NCBI GenBank assembly: GCA_964459445.1 | Contig: CAYWMP010000128.1 | Location: 1-17,478 of the forward strand | Origin: CAYWMP01 sp964459445 | Lineage (GTDB): Bacteria > Desulfobacterota > DSM-4660 > Desulfatiglandales > HGW-15 | Length of the DNA stretch: 17,478 bases | Direction of reading: 5' to 3' | Notes under the pieces: model-generated | The model's input: only the letters and a program-made list of their open reading frames with translations | Told to the model about the DNA's origin: nothing | The model's database searches: none | In this document: positions 1 to 5,510 of the stretch, in pieces | Layout of the letters: each line of letters begins with the position of its first letter | How positions within the stretch are numbered: position 1 is the stretch's first letter | Program-made: the position numbers and the translations under genes

Positions 1-119
1 GAATATTCATATAGCTCTTGATCGTTTTGTTTCGCTGTGATATCTATTTTTAGTTATTCGCAGTTCCTGGGATTAGAGAAAAATCGCATATTATTGTCTT
101 TCAACAAGGAGGTTGCATT

Positions 120-434
120 ATGATGGCATTGGTTGGCGGATTGATTTCGTTAGTCCTTGGAATCATAGGGATTATCATTTGGTGGGGATATTTCATCAAG
201 GCCTTGGCTGCTGGAATACCCGCAATGTTGATTCTGGGAGGCGCTCTTGCGACCTATTTAGGTATTGAAGAAATAAAGGACAAAAGGGCTGCCGAGAGCT
301 TTGAACCCGAAAAAGAAGAACTAAAAACCGAGGTCGAACACCTCAAGGAAGAGATAAAGGAACTAAAGGAGGATAAGGAACCAGCCGGCGAAGGCCAGGG
401 TGCGGCTGAAGAGGAAAAAGACACAACCGAATAA
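120..434 (+). CDS. small two-helix membrane protein with charged coiled-coil tail, function unknown
   Basis: 104 residues; I do not recognise the family. Seen: two hydrophobic stretches at about residues 3-24 and 27-47 with a short turn containing a Trp-Trp pair, then a strongly charged Lys/Glu-rich tail. Residues about 60-86 show heptad-like spacing (EELKTEVEHLKEEIKELKED) and probably form a coiled coil; the last 20 residues are acidic and low in complexity. This predicts a helical hairpin in the inner membrane with a soluble cytoplasmic rod, perhaps for oligomerisation or binding a partner. An AAGGAGG ribosome site at 106-112 sits 7 bases before the first of two consecutive ATG codons (120 and 123), so either could be the start. 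It stands alone: no co-directional neighbour follows closely and ndk is convergent. No function can be given from the sequence. Confidence 0.75.
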   Translation: MMALVGGLISLVLGIIGIIIWWGYFIKALAAGIPAMLILGGALATYLGIEEIKDKRAAESFEPEKEELKTEVEHLKEEIKELKEDKEPAGEGQGAAEEEKDTTE

Positions 435-464
435 AATATCAGACCAAAAAAAACGGCATTTACC

Positions 465-604
465 AGGCTGTTCGACCTCCCCTATGATTTGATTGACGCG
501 GGAGCTCAAGTTGATTCTCTAAACAGGCTTACCTAGCACTGAATCGATCCTAGAAACTGACCTTGAGACCAGTTATAGAGATATCCAAGGAGGTCGAATG
601 GCCT
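465..604. repeat. 16-bp terminal inverted repeats flanking 108 bp
   Basis: The arms at 465-480 and 589-604 match as an inverted repeat at 14 of 16 positions, with the inner ten bases (TTCGACCTCC / GGAGGTCGAA) perfect. They bound about 108 bases with no gene, between the membrane-protein gene and the convergent ndk. On the minus strand the distal arm is followed, after about 11 bases, by a run of eight T (complement of the A-run at 446-453). The structure could therefore help end ndk transcription, although the loop is long for an intrinsic terminator. It could also be a small dispersed element with terminal repeats. Low certainty on function; the repeat itself is plain. Confidence 0.5.
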
Positions 605-615
605 TTTCGTTTTTC

Positions 616-1032
616 TTAAACGGTCTCCAAGGCATTGAAGAAGTAGCCTATCTCGAAAGCCGCCGTATCGGGTGCATCTGAACCGTGAACCACATTCTTT
701 TCGATATCCGTCGCGAAATCCCGTCTGATTGTTCCCTCCTCAGCTTCTTCGTAATTGGTCGCGCCCATCAGCGTTCGATATCTCTGAATGGCATTATCGC
801 CGTCTAGAATCATGACCACGCAAGGCCCTGAAGACATAAAATCCGTGAGGCTTTTATAGAAGGGCTTGCCTTCATGGACTTTATAAAAGCCTCTTGCTTG
901 GTTTTTGCTCATTTTAATCATTTTCATGGCCTTTATCGATAAGTCTGTTTCTTCAAGCCGCTTGACCACCTCGCCTATCAATTTTCGTGATACGCCGTCC
1001 GGCTTGATTATGGACAAGGTCTTTTCTTTCAT
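616..1032 (-). CDS. ndk: nucleoside diphosphate kinase
   Basis: 138 residues, the usual family length (about 140). It transfers the gamma phosphate between nucleoside triphosphates and diphosphates through a phosphohistidine, keeping NTP and dNTP pools balanced in the cytosol. Seen: the N-terminal signature TLSIIKPDGV with Lys10, the RxxMGATN segment near residues 86-93, and the active-site motif NVVHGSDAP with catalytic His116. The start is the ATG at 1030-1032, because an AGGAGGT ribosome site lies 8 bases upstream (1042-1048). A longer reading to 1071 would add 13 residues absent from the family and put that ribosome site inside the gene. It appears to be a single-gene transcript with a candidate promoter just upstream. 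Assignment is very secure. Confidence 0.97.
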   Translation of the reverse strand: MKEKTLSIIKPDGVSRKLIGEVVKRLEETDLSIKAMKMIKMSKNQARGFYKVHEGKPFYKSLTDFMSSGPCVVMILDGDNAIQRYRTLMGATNYEEAEEGTIRRDFATDIEKNVVHGSDAPDTAAFEIGYFFNALETV

Positions 1033-1088
1033 CAATTGTTTACCTCCTAATCTTTGTTTCACCGATTCCAAGTATTTCAGATTGCGCC

Positions 1089-1119
1089 TTTATAAATACA
1101 AAAACCGATGATCCGTCAA
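1089..1119 (-). promoter_or_regulatory. candidate sigma-70-type promoter for ndk
   Basis: On the minus strand TTGACG (complement of 1114-1119, 5 of 6 to consensus) is followed by TATAAA (complement of 1089-1094). The spacer is 19 bases, slightly long; a weaker TTTATA overlapping it would give 17. It sits about 55 bases before the ndk start. Sequence-only prediction. Confidence 0.45.
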
Positions 1120-1159
1120 GGGAAATCGATGATGCTTGAAAACGAGAAAGGAATTAACA

Positions 1160-1918
1160 ATGTCTCAAGAAAATTCAGTGAATAAGAATAACCCGGAAAG
1201 AAGGATGGGCCCTGATTACCCCTTTCAGTTTCAGTGCAGCCCGGGCGTATCCTGCTTTACCGAATGTTGTCAGGACGTGACGATCGCCCTGACCCCCTAT
1301 GATGTGATGAGGCTAAAGAACCGTTTAGGAATCCCTTCGGATGAGTTTTTGGACAAATACACCATTGTCCTCAGAAAAGAGAAGCAGCTCCTCCCTTTTG
1401 TGATCCTAAAAATGGATGACGCGACCAAAAAGTGTCTTCTGGTATCCCCGGACGGATGCAAGGTCTACGGAGATCGCCCCTGGCCCTGCAGGATGTTCCC
1501 CTTGGATATGGGTGCGGACGGGAGCTATCACGTGATAACCGGTGCCTCGAAATGTGAAGGGCTTTCTGAAAAACAGGTCTCGAGAATTTCCGATTGGCTT
1601 GAGGAACAGGGGATCGGTCCCTATGATGAGATGAACGAGCTTCTGACCCAGTTGACAACAATGCTTCAGGTTCAGAAACTTGATATTGATAATCCACAAA
1701 TCGCCCAAATGATCTTTATGGCCCTCTATAATTTGGACAAATTCAAGGAATTCGTGTTTAAAAGCAGCTTTCTGGACCGGTTTGAGCTGGAGGAACCGGA
1801 TAAAATTGAAAAAATTAAAAACGATGATCTTGAATTATTAAAATTCGCCTTTGATTGGTTAAAATTTGGACTTTTCGGTGAAAAGCTGTTCTGGGTTAAG
1901 GAACAGCCAAATCAATGA
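1160..1918 (+). CDS. YkgJ-type cysteine-cluster protein, copy 1
   Basis: 252 residues. Resembles the YkgJ/CxxCxxCC family of putative zinc- or iron-chelating proteins, whose biochemical role is largely unknown. Seen: a first cluster Cys26, Cys32, Cys36-Cys37 (C-x5-C-x3-CC), the family-like segment ALTPYDVMRLKNRLGI, then Cys92, Cys100, Cys110 within GCKVYGDRPWPCRMFPLD, and Cys132 in SKCEGL. Eight conserved cysteines could hold one or two metal centres. The C-terminal third is helical with no cysteine. I chose the ATG at 1160 because AAAGGA lies about 7 bases upstream; an in-frame TTG at 1136 has no ribosome site. The stop is TGA. The next gene, 52 bases on, is a paralog with identical cysteine spacing, so the two are probably one transcript acting together. 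No membrane segment or signal peptide is seen. Confidence 0.85.
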   Translation: MSQENSVNKNNPERRMGPDYPFQFQCSPGVSCFTECCQDVTIALTPYDVMRLKNRLGIPSDEFLDKYTIVLRKEKQLLPFVILKMDDATKKCLLVSPDGCKVYGDRPWPCRMFPLDMGADGSYHVITGASKCEGLSEKQVSRISDWLEEQGIGPYDEMNELLTQLTTMLQVQKLDIDNPQIAQMIFMALYNLDKFKEFVFKSSFLDRFELEEPDKIEKIKNDDLELLKFAFDWLKFGLFGEKLFWVKEQPNQ

Positions 1919-1970
1919 TCTGAGAATGGATATCGCTCTTGACGAAAGGACTGATAAAGGATTCAAACTT

Positions 1971-2726
1971 ATGGCTCAAGGCAACAGCGAGCCGACATTT
2001 AGGCCGCTTACAAAAAAAACCTTCAAATTTCGTTGTCACAAGGGGATTGGTTGCTTCACAACATGCTGTGCGGATCTGAACCTGGTTCTGACGCCTTACG
2101 ATATTTTGAGGTTGAAACACCGGCTCGACCTTACCTCGGATGAATTCCTTGACAAATACACCAGGACCCGATTTGATCCCGGCGCGCGATTCCCCCGAAT
2201 GACCCTGAAAATGAATGAAGACGAGAAAAGGACTTGCCCCTTCCTAACGCTTGAGGGCTGTAGCGTCTATGAAGATCGACCGGGCGCCTGCAGGATCTAC
2301 CCCGTGGGCAGAGCGGCCATGAAAATGGAAAAAGAGGAAAGCGCGAGGGAAAAGTTCTTTATTGTCGATGAGGCCCATTGTTTGGGATTTCACGAGGACA
2401 AGAGTTGGGACGTTAGGGAATGGATGGCCAATGAGGGCGTCGATGAATACAACGCCATGAATGACCAGTGGCTCGAAATCGTCACCTCCCAAAGACATAT
2501 CGGCCCTTCGGATGATGCAATCCGAAAGGTTCAAATGTTCAGCATGGCTTCATACAATCTGGATAAATTTAGGCAGTTCCTTTTCCAAAGCAAATTCTTC
2601 GGCGTTTTTGATGTGCCTTCCGAGGAGAAAGACCGAATCAATTCAGATGATGTGGCATTGATGCAATTTGGGTTCAAGTGGCTGAAATTCAGTCTTTTTG
2701 GTGAGAAAACAATCAGAATGAAATGA
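1971..2726 (+). CDS. YkgJ-type cysteine-cluster protein, copy 2
   Basis: 251 residues, paralogous to the gene just upstream over its whole length. Shared features are the TPYDxxRLKxRLxxxSDEFLDKYT block, the xxxYNLDKFxxFxFxSxF block, and the ending FxWLKFxLFGEK. Cysteines match one for one: Cys22, Cys28, Cys32-Cys33, Cys89, Cys97, Cys107 and Cys137. Differences lie mainly in the N terminus and in a longer lysine/glutamate-rich insert after residue 115 (AMKMEKEESAREKF). The start is the ATG at 1971, with AAAGGA about 9 bases upstream; an ATG at 1926 and a TTG at 1866 are in frame but lack a ribosome site, and the TTG would overlap the previous gene. A metal-binding role is inferred from the family name only. 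The pair reads as an old tandem duplication kept because both copies matter. Confidence 0.85.
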   Translation: MAQGNSEPTFRPLTKKTFKFRCHKGIGCFTTCCADLNLVLTPYDILRLKHRLDLTSDEFLDKYTRTRFDPGARFPRMTLKMNEDEKRTCPFLTLEGCSVYEDRPGACRIYPVGRAAMKMEKEESAREKFFIVDEAHCLGFHEDKSWDVREWMANEGVDEYNAMNDQWLEIVTSQRHIGPSDDAIRKVQMFSMASYNLDKFRQFLFQSKFFGVFDVPSEEKDRINSDDVALMQFGFKWLKFSLFGEKTIRMK

Positions 2727-2759
2727 AGACAGGGAACTGTGTTTCAAAAGGCAGGACTA

Positions 2760-2881
2760 TAGGCCTTCAGAAAAAGATTTTGGCAAGGCAAGAGGGAGAA
2801 ATTCGAGTAAGTCGTACATATTAGTACGTCGTCGAGGATTTCGACCGATAACGCAGTCAAAAATCTTTTTATGGAAGCCTA
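2760..2881. repeat. 122-bp imperfect palindrome between convergent genes
   Basis: The left half (from 2760) and right half (to 2881) are imperfect inverted copies. The outer arms align as TAGGC..TTC.-AAAAAGATTTT against its complement, and the centre is CGTAC-ATATTA-GTACG (2812-2827). The whole block fills the gap between the convergent YkgJ copy 2 and SEC-C genes and overlaps the end of the latter. Folded as RNA from either strand it would give a long hairpin, so it could act as a two-way terminator. Its size and symmetry also suit a dispersed palindromic element. The symmetry is directly visible; the role is inferred. Confidence 0.55.
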
Positions 2882-3649
2882 TTAATCCTTGGCTTCTTTT
2901 GGCCCCGTGTATCCCGGGAGATCTTTTATTAGCCCGTCAATTTCCGTGCTCTGCTCGCTCAGAAACTTCAAGATCCGATCAGACTTTGATTTAAGCACAA
3001 AAGCGTTCTTTGCCTGAATCTCCTTCCCCTTGATTAGCATCCCGTGCCGATAGAGATAGAACACAATCGCGTCCTCTGCATCCAGTTGAACCTCAAACTT
3101 CTGCGCAAGATAAGCCAGCCAGCGTCCGTACTCCTCCGGATGTTCGAGATGTTCCGCAGGCACGGAGAGCTCTAAACTCAAGGGGGACATGGTCCCCGGC
3201 ATGAGTTCCGATCCCCCCAGATAATCGAGGATATGTGCCAATTCATGCACAAAGGTGGAGTCGCTGATATCCGGAGAAATGGCCAGGTAAAGGTGATCCG
3301 GGTCTGCCTTTATGGTTTTATAGATATTGATGAGAATCCCGCCGCTATCTCCTTGCGGTTTTTTGTGTTTGCCTGTCCCGAAGAGGTTTAGATCGGCATA
3401 ACTTTCAAGGTCAATGCATTTGATGCCCATGGTTTTGCCCGTGAGTTCCTGGATATCCAGTGCATCAATCATCTCCCGGGAACGTCCATGATTCACAAGG
3501 GGCAGGCCTGCTATCCGGGCGCCCATTTCCTCTACCGGCATATCTCCCAGATTGTTCAAAAACAGCTCATCTTCCTTTCCCATGTGGCATTTTTTAAATT
3601 TTTTTCCGCTGCCGCAGGGACAGGGCTCATTTCTGCCTATTTTCACCAT
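2882..3649 (-). CDS. SEC-C motif protein with HExxH metallopeptidase-like core
   Basis: 255 residues. The N terminus (RNEPCPCGSGKKFKKCH, about residues 6-22) is a textbook SEC-C zinc-binding motif with Cys10, Cys12, Cys21 and His22, as found at the end of SecA and in many stand-alone adaptors. The middle carries FVHELAHILDYLGG, where His135-Glu-Leu-Ala-His139 fits the HExxH zinc-protease signature; Glu160 or Glu166 downstream could be a third ligand. The rest, mostly helical, I do not recognise. A cytoplasmic metal-dependent peptidase, or an inactive relative, targeted through SEC-C is a reasonable but unproven guess. Start: GGAGG at 3651-3655 lies only 1 base before the ATG at 3649 and 4 bases before an in-frame GTG at 3646, so the GTG may be the true start. 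It is convergent with the gene to its left and 167 bases from the next one upstream. Confidence 0.8.
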   Translation of the reverse strand: MVKIGRNEPCPCGSGKKFKKCHMGKEDELFLNNLGDMPVEEMGARIAGLPLVNHGRSREMIDALDIQELTGKTMGIKCIDLESYADLNLFGTGKHKKPQGDSGGILINIYKTIKADPDHLYLAISPDISDSTFVHELAHILDYLGGSELMPGTMSPLSLELSVPAEHLEHPEEYGRWLAYLAQKFEVQLDAEDAIVFYLYRHGMLIKGKEIQAKNAFVLKSKSDRILKFLSEQSTEIDGLIKDLPGYTGPKEAKD

Positions 3650-3786
3650 TCCTCCAAACCGTGCTTTGAATTCGATTATTTCATCGTCCCGAGGGCGATA
3701 AACACTACAATCCTATGTTTTGTCTAACCCTATGCCTTGCGCCTTTTGCCTTAAGACTTTCTGATTCTGACCTTAGAACTCCCTCA

Positions 3787-3809
3787 CAGAGAATTTTGTC
3801 TCTTCTCTG
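3787..3809 (-). terminator. weak hairpin after the zinc-ribbon gene
   Basis: CAGAGAA (3787-3793) and TTCTCTG (3803-3809) form a perfect 7-bp stem with a 9-base loop, starting 8 bases past the stop of the zinc-ribbon gene. There is no convincing T-run after it on the minus strand, so it may be a pause or processing hairpin and not a true intrinsic terminator. Confidence 0.3.
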
Positions 3810-3816
3810 AACTCTT

Positions 3817-4086
3817 TTATTCCTCTATTATCTGATCCTTGTGTGCTTTGGCCGACCAGCAGGGGAGCGGGCCTGCAGCACCCGTATCCGGATCCAGTCT
3901 GTGTCTATAGGAGGCCTTCACATTCTGCGATTCCATCATCCAATCCCAACCGCGGACAAAATAGGGACATTCGTCATTAAAGCATACCCATTGCCACAGG
4001 GAACTCCATGTTGAATGCTCGGGGCTCCTCCATTTTTTCATATCTTCACCGCAATGGGGGCATTTTGCGATTTCTTTTTCAGCCAT
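3817..4086 (-). CDS. small Ogr/Delta-like zinc-ribbon protein
   Basis: 89 residues. The N-terminal part has CPHCG (Cys9, Cys12) and, about 24 residues later, CFNDECPYF (Cys35, Cys40), a four-cysteine zinc ribbon like that of Ogr/Delta-type small proteins. The tail is rich in aromatic residues and ends in LPCWSAKAHKDQIIEE. The ATG at 4084-4086 is preferred because AGGAG (4095-4099) lies 8 bases upstream; a frame extension to 4149 adds 21 residues with no ribosome site. It lies just after the qmo terminator on the same strand, so it is separately transcribed or reached by read-through. From general knowledge, similar short zinc-ribbon genes turn up in sulfate reducers; a regulatory role or a role in assembling sulfate-reduction enzymes is a guess from position. 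Function unknown. Confidence 0.75.
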   Translation of the reverse strand: MAEKEIAKCPHCGEDMKKWRSPEHSTWSSLWQWVCFNDECPYFVRGWDWMMESQNVKASYRHRLDPDTGAAGPLPCWSAKAHKDQIIEE

Positions 4087-4154
4087 TTTTTTCGCTCCTG
4101 TATTTAAGGGTGTGGACCTTGGGCTGCCTTTGCAGCTTACGTTAAACACGCCCC

Positions 4155-4201
4155 AAAAAAGAGAACCAAACCCCTTAATAAATGCTAAGGAGGTTTGGTT
4201 C
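4155..4201 (-). terminator. intrinsic terminator of the qmoABC operon
   Basis: On the minus strand GAACCAAACC (complement of 4192-4201) pairs with GGTTTGGTTC (complement of 4163-4172). The inner CCTTA/TAAGG pairing extends the stem with one bulge around a short loop, and the stem is followed by TCTCTTTTTT (complement of 4155-4164). Stem plus T-run begins 34 bases past the qmoC stop. A typical factor-independent terminator. Confidence 0.85.
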
Positions 4202-4234
4202 GATTTAGGAGAGTAAAACCGGATTATCTATATC

Positions 4235-5392
4235 TTAAGAAGAAACTTCCTGTTGTTGATAATACTTCTCCTTCACGCTCGCCAGATAGACTACGACCGG
4301 CCTAAAGGCCAGATGGGCCCATTTGGAGAAAGGCACTTCAAGGACCAGCATGGGAATGGCGACCATCAAATGGATGACATAAAGGACGTAGGTGGTCATG
4401 GGCCAATCCAGCAGCCGGGTGAAGTGGATGAAGATCCCTGTCATAGTTGTCAGCTGCAAGAGGATCAGGAACATCCAATCGGTCCCATGGGAGTTTTTGT
4501 AGGGGGCCTTGGATTTTTTGAGTCGCCCGATAATGGCGTAAGTGGTCCCATACATGATCGCGAAGGTCGCATAATAGCCAAGCAGGCGCATGGGGTGCCA
4601 AATGGGATAGATGACATCCCGCTGGAAAGCGATGGGCTCCCAGTAGAGGCCGATGACCTCGAGGCCTCCGGCAAGAAAGACCGCCACAAGGAGGAAGACC
4701 GTACTATAACCGGTCATGATCAAAAGGTGGATGATCCACTGGACCTTGTCAGTACATTCGCCGAACTTCTTCTGGGTGACCATATGGATGATCAGCTCTT
4801 TGGCCTGGCTGATATAGATCTCAAGGGGAATCTTTTTTAAGAGATCACCCATTGTAAATTTGACGCACCGCCATGTATTGCTCAACAGCAGAAAGGTCAG
4901 AATGCCCGCCATGACCAGGTCGGCGATCTCAATGGCGCCCGCAGGCCATACGGAGTTGAGATGTGCATGCTCCATGTTGGGATTGCTCCCATGAAAAATC
5001 CAAAGAGCCAACCCAATCAGCACGGCTACAACGGCTACGGCTATAATCTCAAAGGACTCGGAGGTATAGAACTTGCGGGCAAAACCCGTCCAGTCGTAAT
5101 TAGCTGTGAGATACCGACGCATCACCATCATGGTCTCACCCGGTTCAGCGCCTCGCGGACACCTATCGGAACAATCCCCGCAATAATAACAGAGCCACGG
5201 CTCCGGACTTTCCAGGATCTTGTCTTTGAGGCCCATCTGGGCGTATTTCACAAGCTTTCTCGGAAAGGTGTTGTCTGGCGTTGAAAGAGGGCAAACAGCC
5301 GTGCAATTTCCACATTGGAAGCACTTATTGGCATCTTTCAGGCCGAAATGCTCCAGATCCTTCATCAGATTGGGATCAACCTTAATACTCAT
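4235..5392 (-). CDS. qmoC: quinone-interacting membrane-bound oxidoreductase subunit C
   Basis: 385 residues. Fusion of an HdrC-like ferredoxin domain and an HdrE/NarI-like membrane domain, the known architecture of QmoC. Seen: two four-cysteine motifs, Cys24/27/30/34 (CFQCGNCTAVCP) and Cys68/71/74/78 (CYYCGDCSDRCP), for two [4Fe-4S] clusters. About six hydrophobic helices follow from residue 115 on, with histidines in and near them suited to haem b binding (for example in IHLLIMTGY and IHFTRLL). It should oxidise menaquinol in the membrane and hand electrons to QmoAB and on to AprBA. The start is the second ATG (5390-5392): AGGAGGT at 5399-5405 abuts the first ATG (5396-5398) with no spacer but is 6 bases from the second. 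It is the last gene of the operon, 118 bases after qmoB. Confidence 0.95.
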   Translation of the reverse strand: MSIKVDPNLMKDLEHFGLKDANKCFQCGNCTAVCPLSTPDNTFPRKLVKYAQMGLKDKILESPEPWLCYYCGDCSDRCPRGAEPGETMMVMRRYLTANYDWTGFARKFYTSESFEIIAVAVVAVLIGLALWIFHGSNPNMEHAHLNSVWPAGAIEIADLVMAGILTFLLLSNTWRCVKFTMGDLLKKIPLEIYISQAKELIIHMVTQKKFGECTDKVQWIIHLLIMTGYSTVFLLVAVFLAGGLEVIGLYWEPIAFQRDVIYPIWHPMRLLGYYATFAIMYGTTYAIIGRLKKSKAPYKNSHGTDWMFLILLQLTTMTGIFIHFTRLLDWPMTTYVLYVIHLMVAIPMLVLEVPFSKWAHLAFRPVVVYLASVKEKYYQQQEVSS

Positions 5393-5423
5393 CCTCATAC
5401 CTCCTGATCGGGTCTAATCTCGA

Positions 5424-5504
5424 TTAGCTTATAGCTCTAAGCTCATAGCTGATAGTAGGGTGAGCGTGCTTCATATCCTTTGAGCTATGAACTACCAGCT
5501 ATCC
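5424..5504. repeat. iterated AGCT/ATAGCT motifs in the qmoB-qmoC spacer
   Basis: The spacer between qmoB and qmoC carries several copies of TAGCT/AGCTC-type words in both orientations, including an inverted pair TCATAGCT (5443-5450) and AGCTATGA (5483-5490). It could form a hairpin in the qmo transcript between the two genes. Its low-complexity look suggests a small dispersed repeat. No ORF is present. Confidence 0.4.
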
Positions 5505-5510
5505 GCTTCC

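Noticed and set aside
1916..2726. Genome-wide reassignment of TGA to an amino acid
   Set aside because: TGA serves as the normal stop of both YkgJ-type genes (1916-1918 and 2724-2726), and no other gene in the window has an internal TGA.
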